Assembly (NCBI RefSeq): GCF_031846265.1
Contig: NZ_JAVRIA010000002.1
Span: forward strand, 124,001 to 188,000
Direction: 5' to 3'
Length of the DNA: 64,000 nucleotides
Source of the DNA: Microcosmobacter mediterraneus
GTDB taxonomy: Bacteria > Bacteroidota > Bacteroidia > Flavobacteriales > Flavobacteriaceae
Below are positions 8,888 through 18,707 of the stretch, piece after piece. The number at the start of each line of letters is the position of its first letter. The first letter of the stretch is position 1. The translations under genes were made by a program, and so were the position numbers. The notes below the pieces were generated by a model. That model searched no databases, was not told where the DNA came from, and worked only from the letters and a program-made list of their open reading frames with translations.

Positions 8888-11287
8888 CTATCTAACGATA
8901 AGGAGTTTTAATGTTTTTGTCTCGAAGGAATCTAAATCTGAAATCAACACCAAATACACACCTGTTGCAACCACATTGCCTCGAAAGTTTTTGCCATTCC
9001 AGATACCTGTACCACCATCTATAGCAAAATTGTAGTTGGCTTTAGAACTTCGTTGATTAACTCTAGATTGAGCTTCGGCTACTAGATTACCTTCTACATC
9101 AGTAATTTTTACATTAACATTCTCTGTAAGCCCTTTTATTTTTATTCCTTTATTAATATCATTCAAATTATCAGATCCTAATACATTATACTCAGGACGA
9201 ACAGGGTTGGGATACACAAAGGCCTCGTCTAGAGTTTCTTCAGGCTTAGATCCTCCAGAAGTAAAAGAAACAAGACCTCTACTTGTAGAAATGTAAACTC
9301 TTCCGTTTATATCATCAATTGAAATGTCATTAATAGAGTTTGAAGGAATTGGAGAATTATCTTTAGTGAAATGATAAATGGTTTCTTGTCCATCAGGAGA
9401 GAAATAAAAAACTCCAGAATCTAATGTCCCAACCCATTTATTATTAGAACCATCAACTTTGATATCTGTTATAAATTGACTTTCTAATAACTCTTTAGGA
9501 ATACCATCTTCTAAAATAATTATTGAATTAACCTCTGGAACTGGATTTTCTAGAAATCCTGCAGAATTGAATAAAACTCTTAAACCAAAATCAGTTCCAA
9601 TCCAAACTTGATTTCTTTGATCTACTGCAACTGCTCTAACCTTGGTTGTAGGCATATTTTGATCAGTTCTGCTCACACTATTAGATAAACCTCCACCAAT
9701 ATTTTCATTAAAACCTATTAAACCGTTAAAAAAAGATCCAAACCATTTAGTTCCGTTACTATCTATATCTAGGTCAATAAATCCAAGCTCATTATCATCG
9801 TTCCCAAATCCTATATTATTAATATCAGGAATCACATCATCTATATCATAAGCTTGCCATTGATTAGTAGCTGGGTCATAAGATTTCATAGGTCTTCTAA
9901 CCCTACTTGTATTAGACCATAACAACCCATTTCTGTCAAATTTTATACTGCTGATTCTTAGATCTGTGTAATCAGAACTCGCCGATATTAATGGTTCTAA
10001 ACCACTATTATTTTCATCGTGTAGAAAAAAAGGCGTTTCATTTTCAAATTCTAATATTCCATTAAAGAATGAATTGACAAAAGCTTGACTAGGATTAAAG
10101 GGATTAACTGCAACATCCACAAAATCTCTTCCTCCTAGCAAACTATCATAAGGTATATTAATCCATTCTTCCTCTACTAAAATACTCATACCAAATTGCC
10201 GTAATGGATAAGGATTTAAGTCAACTGAGTAATCGCCATAATTTACCCAAACTTTATCATTTATTGCATGAATTTTAAACGCACTATTTCTTAATGGTCC
10301 ACTTGGCCTAATTTCCTGAAAATCATCAGGATTCAAATAATTAGATCTAAGTACTCCTAAATCATTTGTTCCTGTGTATAAAAATTCATTTATTATTAAT
10401 CCAGAATTAAAACTAATACCTAATTCACTTGGAGTTTGAATACTAGTGATCAAATTACCATCTTCATTAAAAAGTTGAACCTGATTTGATAAAGCAATAA
10501 CAAGTGTGTTATCTGATACATCTGTGTCATTTGGCAAATTACCCAAAGACACAATAAAAACAATATTATCATTAATTATTTCAAACAAACTCGCACCAAT
10601 ACTAACTGTAAAAAGCTTACTTAAATTTCTCTCAACTGAAACAAAATTACCTGGATTAATAGTTTGCCATTGTGAAAAATCAATTAAATTTTGATTTGAA
10701 AGTAAGCCTTTCTTTAAACCATTATCATTTCCACAAGCAGCATAAATAGCATCTTCAAAAATTGCAGTATTATAGACTTTTATTTGTAAACCTCCATTAC
10801 CTAGAAAATAGGTATCACCAAATTCTAATCTGTCTAAATCATAAATTGAAATTCCAAAATTTGTAGCTATATAAACTAAACCATCATTTACGTTAAAATC
10901 ATTAATCCTTTTATTTTCTGGTGATATAGTTTCTTTTTCAAGAATATCAACTACACTCAAAATTGTATCATCTTCTTCAAAAAAAAGTTCAATAAGCCCG
11001 TTTTCGTAACCGATTAATATGATATCAAAAACTTCACTATACTCAATGGTAGAAATAGTTTCTCCTGAAAGCCCTTGCACTGTAGTTATTTTTTCTATTT
11101 CATTTGTTTGAATATCGTAACTAAAAATTGCATTTTCTGAGGCTGCATATAATTTTGTTTCACTACGAGTTACATCTGTAATATTAAAGTAGGAGAAATG
11201 GCCATCCCATAAATTAGAAAAGTTCTGCGCAAATAAATTGACTCCAGTAAAGAAGATTAGAGTTAGTATTACGAAGTATTTTTTCAT
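8888..11287 (-). CDS. porZ: PorZ-like beta-propeller protein with T9SS C-terminal domain
   Basis: Large exported protein of 799 residues. ATG at 11287 begins a clear signal peptide (MKKYFVILTLIFFTGVNLFAQ), whereas a TTG 21 bases upstream would add a non-signal leader. Repeated propeller strands run through most of the length, for example LYAASENAIFSYDIQT, GLVYIATNFGISIYDLD, VWIGTDFGLRVLF and VYISTSRGLVSF. It ends with a type IX sorting-like domain (YPNPVRPEY, GIWNGKNFRGNVVATGVYLV, TLKLLIVR). In Porphyromonas, PorZ is part of the cell-surface attachment complex that anchors type IX cargo to A-LPS. Assignment rests on domain order and on recO adjacency, which I recall from related genomes. Confidence 0.78.
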   Translation of the reverse strand: MKKYFVILTLIFFTGVNLFAQNFSNLWDGHFSYFNITDVTRSETKLYAASENAIFSYDIQTNEIEKITTVQGLSGETISTIEYSEVFDIILIGYENGLIELFFEEDDTILSVVDILEKETISPENKRINDFNVNDGLVYIATNFGISIYDLDRLEFGDTYFLGNGGLQIKVYNTAIFEDAIYAACGNDNGLKKGLLSNQNLIDFSQWQTINPGNFVSVERNLSKLFTVSIGASLFEIINDNIVFIVSLGNLPNDTDVSDNTLVIALSNQVQLFNEDGNLITSIQTPSELGISFNSGLIINEFLYTGTNDLGVLRSNYLNPDDFQEIRPSGPLRNSAFKIHAINDKVWVNYGDYSVDLNPYPLRQFGMSILVEEEWINIPYDSLLGGRDFVDVAVNPFNPSQAFVNSFFNGILEFENETPFFLHDENNSGLEPLISASSDYTDLRISSIKFDRNGLLWSNTSRVRRPMKSYDPATNQWQAYDIDDVIPDINNIGFGNDDNELGFIDLDIDSNGTKWFGSFFNGLIGFNENIGGGLSNSVSRTDQNMPTTKVRAVAVDQRNQVWIGTDFGLRVLFNSAGFLENPVPEVNSIIILEDGIPKELLESQFITDIKVDGSNNKWVGTLDSGVFYFSPDGQETIYHFTKDNSPIPSNSINDISIDDINGRVYISTSRGLVSFTSGGSKPEETLDEAFVYPNPVRPEYNVLGSDNLNDINKGIKIKGLTENVNVKITDVEGNLVAEAQSRVNQRSSKANYNFAIDGGTGIWNGKNFRGNVVATGVYLVLISDLDSFETKTLKLLIVR

Positions 11288-11345
11288 AGTTATTTTAAAA
11301 GCATTCAAATATAAGGTATTAACGAAAAAAAAAAGCTTATCATAT

Positions 11346-11380
11346 AAAAAAGGCTTTCATTAAAAAATGAAAGCCTTTTT
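11346..11380 (-). terminator. rho-independent terminator of gdhA
   Basis: A hairpin of AAAAAGGCTTTCATT against AATGAAAGCCTTTTT with a 4-base loop lies 17 bases past the gdhA stop. The T run on the minus strand follows the stem. Because the stem is flanked by A and T runs it could also work in the other direction. Confidence 0.85.
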
Positions 11381-11396
11381 ATTAATTTAAAGTGTT

Positions 11397-12740
11397 TTAA
11401 ACTACACCTTGAGCTAACATAGCATCAGCTACTTTTACAAAACCAGCAATATTAGCACCTCTGACATAATCCACATAACCATCTTCATCTTTTCCATAAG
11501 CTACGCAAGCCCCATGGATGTCATTCATTATACTATTAAGTTTAGAGTCTACCTCTTCTCTAGTCCAATTCATACGAAGTGAGTTTTGACTCATTTCTAA
11601 ACCAGAAGTAGCTACACCTCCAGCATTTGATGCTTTTCCTGGTGCAAACAAAATTTTAGCTTTTTGAAATTCGTGCATAGCTTCAGGTGTTGAAGGCATG
11701 TTAGCACCTTCAGATACACAAACACAACCATTATCAATCAGTACTTTAGCATCCTCTCCATTTAATTCATTCTGTGTAGCACATGGTAATGCAATATCAC
11801 ATTTTACAGTCCATGGTGTCTCACCTTTAAAATATTTAGCATTTGGATAATGGTCAACATATTCACTAATTCTACCTCGTTTGTTATTTTTTAAGTCCAT
11901 AACAAAAGCTAATTTAGCTGAATCTATACCATCATTATCTAAAATGTAACCTCCAGAATCAGAAAGAGTAACTACCTTTGCTCCTAATTCTATTGATTTC
12001 TCGGCAGCATATTGTGCTACATTACCAGACCCAGAAATCACAACAACCTTTCCATTAAAAGAATCATTTTTTGTTTCTAACATATTCTGGGCAAAATACA
12101 CATTACCATATCCTGTTGCTTCTGGTCTTATAAGTGATCCTCCCCAAGATTGTCCTTTGCCTGTTAATACTCCAGTAAAGGTGTTATTGAGTTTTTTATA
12201 CATTCCGAACATAAAACCTATCTCTCTTGCTCCAACTCCAATATCTCCAGCAGGAACATCAGTATTGTGACCAATATGTCTATATAATTCGGTCATAAAG
12301 GCATGGCAAAAACGCATGATTTCATTATCAGATTTTCCTTTAGGATCAAAATCAGAACCACCTTTTCCTCCACCCATTGGTAGTGTCGTAAGTGAGTTCT
12401 TAAACACTTGTTCAAAAGCTAAAAATTTGAGAATACTTGCATTAACAGAAGGATGAAAGCGTAAACCACCTTTATATGGTCCAATCGCAGAATTCATTTG
12501 AACTCGGTATCCTCTATTCACTTGAATTTCTCCTTTGTCATCCACCCAAGACACTCTGAATGAAAGCAACCTCTCTGGTTCTACCATCCTTAATAGGATA
12601 TTTTTCCCATTATATATTTTATGTTTAGCTATGTAAGGTATTACAGTTTCTGCAACCTCTTGAACGGCTTGTAAGAACTCAGGCTCATGACCATTTCTTT
12701 GTTTTACAAGCTCCATAAAAGCGTTAATCTTATCTTTCAT
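11397..12740 (-). CDS. gdhA: NADP-type glutamate dehydrogenase
   Basis: Reductive amination of 2-oxoglutarate to glutamate, a main ammonium-assimilation route. The 447 residues match the hexameric short GDH class. Seen are the substrate segment KGGLRFHPSVNASILKFLAFEQ, the catalytic-Lys loop PMGGGKGGSDFDPKGKSD, the DVPAGDIGVGAREIGFMFG signature, and a Rossmann motif VVISGSGNVAQYAAEK near residue 235. Transcribed alone, with a strong terminator downstream. A CAAAGATA on the plus strand (12769-12776) reads as a -7 box TATCTTTG on the minus strand, 29 bases before the ATG, without a clear -33 element. Confidence 0.96.
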   Translation of the reverse strand: MKDKINAFMELVKQRNGHEPEFLQAVQEVAETVIPYIAKHKIYNGKNILLRMVEPERLLSFRVSWVDDKGEIQVNRGYRVQMNSAIGPYKGGLRFHPSVNASILKFLAFEQVFKNSLTTLPMGGGKGGSDFDPKGKSDNEIMRFCHAFMTELYRHIGHNTDVPAGDIGVGAREIGFMFGMYKKLNNTFTGVLTGKGQSWGGSLIRPEATGYGNVYFAQNMLETKNDSFNGKVVVISGSGNVAQYAAEKSIELGAKVVTLSDSGGYILDNDGIDSAKLAFVMDLKNNKRGRISEYVDHYPNAKYFKGETPWTVKCDIALPCATQNELNGEDAKVLIDNGCVCVSEGANMPSTPEAMHEFQKAKILFAPGKASNAGGVATSGLEMSQNSLRMNWTREEVDSKLNSIMNDIHGACVAYGKDEDGYVDYVRGANIAGFVKVADAMLAQGVV

Positions 12741-12894
12741 GTATTTTAATTATTAATAATTTTGATTACAAAGATACGTTATCTTTAAAAAAACGATATC
12801 TTTTTTTTAGTATTCATATTTTTTTCTTGTTTAATTGTATATTCATTAAAAATTTCTGAAAATATTCTTAAAAAATGTATTTCAACGTATATTT

Positions 12895-12924
12895 TTGGTA
12901 GTTAATCGATAATTTTTATATTTG
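12895..12924 (+). promoter_or_regulatory. Bacteroidota sigma-A type promoter
   Basis: TTG at 12895-12897, a 19-base spacer, then TATATTTG at 12917-12924, which matches the TTG-N19-TAnnTTTG consensus of Bacteroidota exactly. Transcription would begin near 12931, about 24 bases before the ATG of the downstream gene at 12955. Confidence 0.7.
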
Positions 12925-12954
12925 CTAAGTTAGCCATATCAAACACAAATCTCT

Positions 12955-13770
12955 ATGACACAAAGTTTTAAAAGAGTGCTAATCTTGTTAGGTGCATTTT
13001 TGATTACCTACACAAGTCACTCTCAATTAGGCTTCTCTCACGAAGTCGGTGTCATAGTAGGACCTGTTGCCTTTCAATCAGATTATGGTGTCAGGAGTGA
13101 TTTTGAAACTAATGCTGGAAATACAGGAATAGGTATTGGAATCATTCACTATATTAATTTTGCTTACAGGGCTGATTGTAACTGTTATTCTACTGACACG
13201 TATTGGAATGATCACTTTAAATTAAGAAGCGAAATTTCTTGGAATAAAACAGCTCTAAATCATTTTGGTAAATGGGTTGATCCTTCAAGAACAAGTGAAG
13301 ATGCAGATCGTTTACGTGGACAATTTGGTGAAGCTCAAAATTGGGATATTGGTATGCAAGTAGAATACTTCCCAAGAAGTATACGATTATTTCAAGCTGG
13401 AGGGTATTCCTTTGCGCCTTTTGTTAGCTTAGGTGCACATTATGTAAATTATAATCCCTCGTTTGGTACTACATATGGTGACGGAAACGCCGAAAATTTC
13501 AGTAATTACTATTCTGGATGGGTTAATGCAGCAAACCCAAACGTTATTTCTGATCCTTTTTTATCAGACGAAGGTGGTTCTACTTGGTCTGTTGTTGGAA
13601 GTTTAGGTGTAAGATATAAACTTACTATACTTTCAGATTTAATGTTAGATCTTAGATGGCAATACTACTTTAATAATTGGATAGATGGCTTAGATCATAA
13701 CCTAGACTCTAATAAAGCTAATGATTGGCTCGTTTGGCTAAACTTTGGATATATCTATTACTTAGATTAA
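12955..13770 (+). CDS. exported outer-membrane-type protein of unknown function
   Basis: A 271-residue protein with a signal peptide (LILLGAFLITYTSHSQ) and a mostly amphipathic beta-strand composition. It is Tyr/Trp-rich and ends in WLNFGYIYYLD, which suggests a small outer-membrane barrel. It contains NFAYRADCNCYSTD, RSEISWNKTALNHFGKW and VEYFPRSIRLFQ. I think it belongs to the family named THC0290_0291 in flavobacteria, but that is from memory. It is divergent from gdhA with a consensus promoter at 12895-12924, and converges on hemE with a 4-base overlap of the 3' ends. Its function is not known to me. Confidence 0.75.
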   Translation: MTQSFKRVLILLGAFLITYTSHSQLGFSHEVGVIVGPVAFQSDYGVRSDFETNAGNTGIGIGIIHYINFAYRADCNCYSTDTYWNDHFKLRSEISWNKTALNHFGKWVDPSRTSEDADRLRGQFGEAQNWDIGMQVEYFPRSIRLFQAGGYSFAPFVSLGAHYVNYNPSFGTTYGDGNAENFSNYYSGWVNAANPNVISDPFLSDEGGSTWSVVGSLGVRYKLTILSDLMLDLRWQYYFNNWIDGLDHNLDSNKANDWLVWLNFGYIYYLD

Positions 13771-14792
13771 GCCTTATACGTCTTTACTGCATCCACAAAT
13801 GCTTTTGCATTTTCTAATGGAATATTAGGCAAAATACCATGACCTAAATTTACGATATACTTGTCTTTCCCAAATTCATCGATCATTTGGCGTACCATTT
13901 TTTTAATGTCTTCTGGTGGTGATAATAAACGTGATGGATCAAAATTACCTTGCAATGTAATGTTTCCTCCTGTTAAATAACGTGCATTTTTAGCAGAACA
14001 AGTCCAATCTATTCCTAAAGCTGAAGCTCCAGACTTAGACATCTCATCTAAAGCAAACCAACAGCCTTTACCAAAAGCAATGACTGGAGCATGATCTTTT
14101 AAAGCTTCAATAATTTGGTTAATATATTGCCAAGAAAATTCTTTATAATCTGTTGGAGATAGCATTCCTCCCCAAGAATCAAAAATCTGTACAGCATTAA
14201 CACCAGCTCTAATTTTTTCCTTTAAATAAGCTATCGTAGTATCTGTAATTTTTTGTAATAACTGATGAGCAGCAACCGGATTTGTAAAACAAAAAGCTTT
14301 TGCTTTATCAAAGTTTTTTGAGCCCTGACCTTGCACACAATAACATAAAATGGTCCATGGAGAACCAGCAAAACCTATTAAAGGAATATCATCATTTAGT
14401 AACTCTTTGGTAGCTTTAATAGCATTATAAACATAATCCAATTCTGTAGTTACATCTGGAATAACAACACTATCCACATCTTGCTGAGTTCTAACTGGAT
14501 TTGGTAAATATGGTCCGAAATTTAGTTTCATTTCTACCTCAATATTCATAGCTTGAGGAATTACCAATATATCTGAGAACAAAATCGCTGCATCCATACC
14601 ATATCGTCTTATAGGCTGCACTGTTATTTCACTTGCTAATTCTGGTGTTCTACATCTTGTGAAAAAATCATACTTTTCCTTGATTTTCATGAACTCTGGC
14701 AAGTATCGTCCTGCTTGACGCATCATCCAAACAGGTGGACGATCAACAGTTTCTCCTTTTAAAGCTCTTAAAAATAAATCGTTTTTAATCAT
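13767..14792 (-). CDS. hemE: uroporphyrinogen decarboxylase
   Basis: Converts uroporphyrinogen III to coproporphyrinogen III in the cytoplasm. At 341 residues it is the family length. The N-terminal signature RPPVWMMRQAGRYLPEF near residue 20 is intact, with the catalytic Asp in FSDILVIPQAMN and the second signature GFAGSPWTILCYCVQG near 140. The C-terminal VNLGHGILPNIPLENAKAF is also standard. The start ATG overlaps the end of hemCD by 4 bases, so it is translationally coupled as the last gene of hemA-hemCD-hemE. Confidence 0.97.
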   Translation of the reverse strand: MIKNDLFLRALKGETVDRPPVWMMRQAGRYLPEFMKIKEKYDFFTRCRTPELASEITVQPIRRYGMDAAILFSDILVIPQAMNIEVEMKLNFGPYLPNPVRTQQDVDSVVIPDVTTELDYVYNAIKATKELLNDDIPLIGFAGSPWTILCYCVQGQGSKNFDKAKAFCFTNPVAAHQLLQKITDTTIAYLKEKIRAGVNAVQIFDSWGGMLSPTDYKEFSWQYINQIIEALKDHAPVIAFGKGCWFALDEMSKSGASALGIDWTCSAKNARYLTGGNITLQGNFDPSRLLSPPEDIKKMVRQMIDEFGKDKYIVNLGHGILPNIPLENAKAFVDAVKTYKA

Positions 14793-16372
14793 GAGTTCAT
14801 GTAATAATCATTCACCAAATCAATAACACTTTCTACTGTTGGTACTTTTGCAATCTCAATATTTTTAAAATACTGTCTAGCTACTTTTGCAGTACTCTCA
14901 CCTATACAAAAAGCTACTCCATATGCTCTATTTATAGACACAAAACTTTCTACAGTAGATGGACTATAGAATAAGGCTCCATCTATTTTATCTTTAAGTT
15001 TTAGAGCATCAAAACGTGTTTTATAGGCTTCAACTTCATTAACAATAACATTACCTTTATTAAGTATTTTAGGTAAATCATCCAATCTTAGGTTACTACA
15101 GAAATACGTTACTACTTCTCCTTTAATAGACTTCGATAAATATTCTGCTAATCGTTTAGCATTGCGTTCTGAGTGTTTAACTGGACCTATTTTTTGTTCT
15201 ATTAATTTCTTTGTTCGTCTACCAACACAATAAATATTATGAAACCGAAGATCCTCTTTAGGCATATTCTCTACAATAGCCTCGACCCCGTTTTTGCTTG
15301 TAATAATAACATTATTGTGCTCTGCCTTTAAAATACTTGGTTTTATTCTGTTAGAACTGATTTTAATGAAATTAGAACTTTCTACTCCAACAGTTTCATT
15401 AAATAATTGCCGTTGAGATTCTGTTAACAATTTTGTAGAATAAACATTCTTATCTTTCTTTGCTGACTTCACTGTATCAATCAATACTTTCCCACCTCGC
15501 TCTATGATAAAGTTAGAGCAGAATTCAGCAATGTCATGATGATTCCCAAGCTTTTCAACTTTTTCTACTTCAATCTTTTTTGTGCCATCTTTACTTAACA
15601 ATATACCTTTAAAGTTAACTTCTTCATCTTTTATAAAAGCTAATGCTCCGATTGGTGCTGTACAACCTCCTTCCAAAAGGTTAAGAAACTTACGTTCTAT
15701 TGATGTGCAGATTTCAGTTTCTTCATGATTAAGCTCAGCGCAAACTTCTTTAATAGCTTCATTGTCGTCTAGAGTAGCAATCATAATAGCACCTTGCGCT
15801 GGTGCAGGAATCATCCAATCTAACTTCACAGAATTTTCTGGCATAAGACCTAATCTTCCTATGCCTGCAGCAGCAAAAATTGCAGCATTCCAGTGTTCAT
15901 TATCGTCAAGCTTTTGAAGCCTTGTATTTACATTTCCCCTTAGGTCTTCTGTGGTGTGAGTAGGATATCTATTAAGCCATTGTGCTCTTCGTCTTAAGCT
16001 TCCTGTAGCAATTACAGCTTCGCGTTGCGATAAAAATTCCTCGTTCTTTTTAAAAACCAACAAATCATTAACATTGCCACGTTTTAAAACTGCTGCTTGT
16101 ATTATACCATTAGGTAATATCGTTGGTACATCTTTAAAAGAATGGACTGCGATATCAATTTCTTCGTTAAGTAAAGCTATATCTAACGCCTTAGTGAAAA
16201 TACCTGTAATTCCTAATTGGTAAAGTGGTTTATCCTGGATGATATCTCCAGAAGACTTTATAGGTACTAAGACAGACTCGTGTCCTAGTTTAACTAGCAT
16301 ATTCTGTACTGCGTTGGCTTGCCATTGCGCCAATTTACTATCGCGAGTACCAATTCGTATTACTTTAGACAT
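14789..16372 (-). CDS. hemC: fused hydroxymethylbilane synthase and uroporphyrinogen-III synthase
   Basis: A 527-residue fusion of two consecutive haem enzymes. Residues 1-305 are HemC: IRIGTRDSKLAQWQA at the start, HSFKDVPT, the Arg-rich RRRAQWLNRYP, and the dipyrromethane-binding Cys in LEGGCTAPIGALAF. Residues about 310-527 are HemD, with the weak but typical strand motifs VIITSKNGVEAIVENMP, YFCSNLRLDDLP and ALFYSPSTVESF. The fusion would let the unstable linear hydroxymethylbilane be closed by the same polypeptide. It overlaps hemA (8 bases) upstream and hemE (4 bases) downstream. Confidence 0.93.
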   Translation of the reverse strand: MSKVIRIGTRDSKLAQWQANAVQNMLVKLGHESVLVPIKSSGDIIQDKPLYQLGITGIFTKALDIALLNEEIDIAVHSFKDVPTILPNGIIQAAVLKRGNVNDLLVFKKNEEFLSQREAVIATGSLRRRAQWLNRYPTHTTEDLRGNVNTRLQKLDDNEHWNAAIFAAAGIGRLGLMPENSVKLDWMIPAPAQGAIMIATLDDNEAIKEVCAELNHEETEICTSIERKFLNLLEGGCTAPIGALAFIKDEEVNFKGILLSKDGTKKIEVEKVEKLGNHHDIAEFCSNFIIERGGKVLIDTVKSAKKDKNVYSTKLLTESQRQLFNETVGVESSNFIKISSNRIKPSILKAEHNNVIITSKNGVEAIVENMPKEDLRFHNIYCVGRRTKKLIEQKIGPVKHSERNAKRLAEYLSKSIKGEVVTYFCSNLRLDDLPKILNKGNVIVNEVEAYKTRFDALKLKDKIDGALFYSPSTVESFVSINRAYGVAFCIGESTAKVARQYFKNIEIAKVPTVESVIDLVNDYYMNS

Positions 16373-17627
16373 CTGTAGTGGTTTCTAATTGAAATACTTT
16401 TTTTATGAGTTCAAGGCTTTCGTTAGTTGAATTATTATCCTCTTTTAGATGGTGTGCAAAGTGATTTGTTATTTTTTGAATAATATTATTGCTTATAACC
16501 TCAGCTTGTGTTTCGTTGAAGTTTGAATATTTTTTACGCTGAGCATCTAGTTCCAGTGTTGCAAAATCTTTAAGCTTATGCTTAAGTGCTTTTATTGTTG
16601 GTGCAAACTTTCTAGTTTCTAACCATTGATTAAATTCTAATTTAATCTCATCAATTATAGATTCCGCTTGGGGTATATACATCTTCCGTTTTTCTAAAGT
16701 CTCATCTGTAATTTGCGACAAATAATCTAGATGAACTAGAGCTATATTGTCTATTTCAGTGACATTACTATGAACATTTTTAGGTATAGATAAGTCTAAA
16801 ATCAAAACCTCTTTGTTAGTATTTATATGAGATTTATCCAAAGTCGGCTTTGATGCTCCAGTAGCCACTATTATAATATCAGAGGCATTAACTTCTTCAT
16901 TTAAATCAGAAAAGTCTTTAACACATAAATTGAACTTTCCAGCAATTTGCTCTGCTTTGTCTTTCGTTCTATTTATTAAGGTTATATGCTTGTTTTTAGT
17001 ATGTTTTACTAAATTTTCACAAGTGTTTCTACCTATCTTTCCTGTTCCAAAAAGTAAAATATTTTTATCTGAAACATTTTTAATAGTATTCATTATATAT
17101 TGAACTGATGCAAATGATACAGATGTAGCTCCTGAAGAAATTTCTGTTTCTGTTTTAATGCGTTTACTCGCTTGAATTACAGAATTTGTTAAGCGTTCCA
17201 TAAAAGGATTAAACAGACCTTTACTTTTGGAAAGTTTTGCGCCAAATTTAAGCTGACTGATAATTTCAAAATCACCAAGAATTTGACTATCTAAACCGGA
17301 ACCAACTCTAAACATATGAGAAATAGCTTCCTTGTTTTTGAAAACATAAGCAACCTTTTGAAACTGTTCTACTGTTCCTTTGGTATTATCACATAATAAC
17401 TTTATAAGCTGAAATGGATGTTGCGCAAAACCGTAGATCTCTGTTCTATTACATGTAGAAATCACAAACAAGGACTCTACTCCAGATTTTTTTGCTTGTT
17501 CAAGTAAGTTAATTTTAGCGCTTTCATCTAAACTAAAACAACCTCTAACCTCAGCATCAGCCTTTTTGTAACTAAGACCAATGGCGTAAAAAGAATTCTC
17601 TTTAGAAGTATTAAAGTTTTGCATCAT
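16365..17627 (-). CDS. hemA: glutamyl-tRNA reductase
   Basis: Reduces glutamyl-tRNA to glutamate-1-semialdehyde, the first committed step of C5 tetrapyrrole synthesis. The 420 residues show the catalytic Cys in FVISTCNRTEIYG, the signature FRVGSGLDSQILGDFEIISQ, a Rossmann motif ILLFGTGKIGRNTCENL, and the C-terminal dimerisation helix after LEFNQWLETRKFAPTI. It starts with two Met codons (ATGATG at 17627 and 17624). A TATTTTTG -7 box (17636-17643, minus strand) lies only 9 bases before the first ATG, so the leader may be extremely short or the real promoter lies further up. It leads hemA-hemCD-hemE. Confidence 0.96.
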   Translation of the reverse strand: MMQNFNTSKENSFYAIGLSYKKADAEVRGCFSLDESAKINLLEQAKKSGVESLFVISTCNRTEIYGFAQHPFQLIKLLCDNTKGTVEQFQKVAYVFKNKEAISHMFRVGSGLDSQILGDFEIISQLKFGAKLSKSKGLFNPFMERLTNSVIQASKRIKTETEISSGATSVSFASVQYIMNTIKNVSDKNILLFGTGKIGRNTCENLVKHTKNKHITLINRTKDKAEQIAGKFNLCVKDFSDLNEEVNASDIIIVATGASKPTLDKSHINTNKEVLILDLSIPKNVHSNVTEIDNIALVHLDYLSQITDETLEKRKMYIPQAESIIDEIKLEFNQWLETRKFAPTIKALKHKLKDFATLELDAQRKKYSNFNETQAEVISNNIIQKITNHFAHHLKEDNNSTNESLELIKKVFQLETTTDV

Positions 17628-17742
17628 ACCAGTGGCAAAAATATTAGTATTGTACTATAAAAAATAACGCTAAAAGAACTTAAAATACCGCTTCACGTTT
17701 TTTGATCATTTTTTTAGATTAAAAATAAGAAATGTCATAATT

Positions 17743-18702
17743 TTGCAGGAAATAAAAGGGGTTTTACGCATTTTGTTTAGAACCATTCTAAATAATAAGA
17801 ATATTTTGAATCCGTTTTCTCATCAAAAAAATGTCGCTCAAGGGTTTTTCACTGAGATTCCTCTTGAAGAGGGCTTTATTGTTTTAACATTTGAAAATGA
17901 TTCGTCTAAAAACCAAATTGTAGAACGACAGATAGATAATAGTTTTATTCAGTTTCATTTCTGCATCAATGGATCTTGTGAATTTCTTTTTAATAATGGT
18001 AATTACAAACTTCCATTATTAAAAGATCAATCGCTATTGCTCTATAATCCGCAACGAGAACTACCTATTCATTTAGAAGTTTGTTCTGAGACTATTATAG
18101 TTTCTTTACTTATTTCAATCAATAAATTTCATAGTTTATTTTCAACAGAAGCCAACTATATCAGCTTTTTAAGTAATGAGAATAAAGACAAGAAATATTA
18201 TAAAGATGGTGTTATCTCGCCTTCTCAATTTATTGTGCTTAAGCAAATTCATAATTACAACTTAAACACATCACTTCGTCCACTTTTTACTAAAGGGAAA
18301 GTCTATGAATTGTTGGCTTTATATTTTAACAGAAATGAAGATGCAGATATCGAACAGTGTCCATTTTTAGTAGATGAAAGTAATGTAACAAAAATCAAAA
18401 AAGCTAAAGACATAATAATTTCAAGAATGATTGAACCACCTAGTTTACAAGAATTGGCTGATGAAATTGATTTAAGCTTAAAAAAATTAAAAGAAGGATT
18501 TAAGCAAATTTATGGAGACTCTGTTTATAGTTTTTTATTTGATTACAAAATGGAATTTGCAAGAAAACTTCTAGAAAGTGGAAAGTATAATGTAAACGAA
18601 GTAGGTCATAAAGTTGGCTACAGTACAGCCAGTCATTTTATATCAGCATTCAAAAAGAAATATGGTACAACACCAAAAAAATATATTATGTCATTGAATT
18701 AA
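17743..18702 (+). CDS. AraC-family transcriptional regulator near haem genes
   Basis: A 319-residue regulator. The N-terminal 200 residues look like a cupin-type sensor (ERQIDNSFIQFHFCINGSC), and the C-terminal about 100 residues are a double helix-turn-helix (LQELADEIDLSLKKLKEGFK and NEVGHKVGYSTASHFISAF followed by KKKYGTTPKKY). No in-frame ATG lies near the N-terminus. TTG at 17743 is the most upstream start, and later TTG codons are possible, so the N-terminus is uncertain. It is divergent from hemA and 5 bases upstream of hemH. The placement suggests control of haem or iron genes, which is inference only. Confidence 0.82.
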   Translation: MQEIKGVLRILFRTILNNKNILNPFSHQKNVAQGFFTEIPLEEGFIVLTFENDSSKNQIVERQIDNSFIQFHFCINGSCEFLFNNGNYKLPLLKDQSLLLYNPQRELPIHLEVCSETIIVSLLISINKFHSLFSTEANYISFLSNENKDKKYYKDGVISPSQFIVLKQIHNYNLNTSLRPLFTKGKVYELLALYFNRNEDADIEQCPFLVDESNVTKIKKAKDIIISRMIEPPSLQELADEIDLSLKKLKEGFKQIYGDSVYSFLFDYKMEFARKLLESGKYNVNEVGHKVGYSTASHFISAFKKKYGTTPKKYIMSLN

Positions 18703-18707
18703 AATCT

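Noticed and set aside
11288..11308. TTG start giving seven extra residues to the PorZ-like protein
   Set aside because: ATG at 11287 begins directly with a classical signal peptide; the extension would put charged residues before it without gain.
12741..12954. -33 element for gdhA or further promoters from many TAnnTTTG matches across the window
   Set aside because: The -7 word is frequent in AT-rich DNA; only sites with a TTG at 18-19 bases or a supporting palindrome, or placed just before a start codon, were kept.
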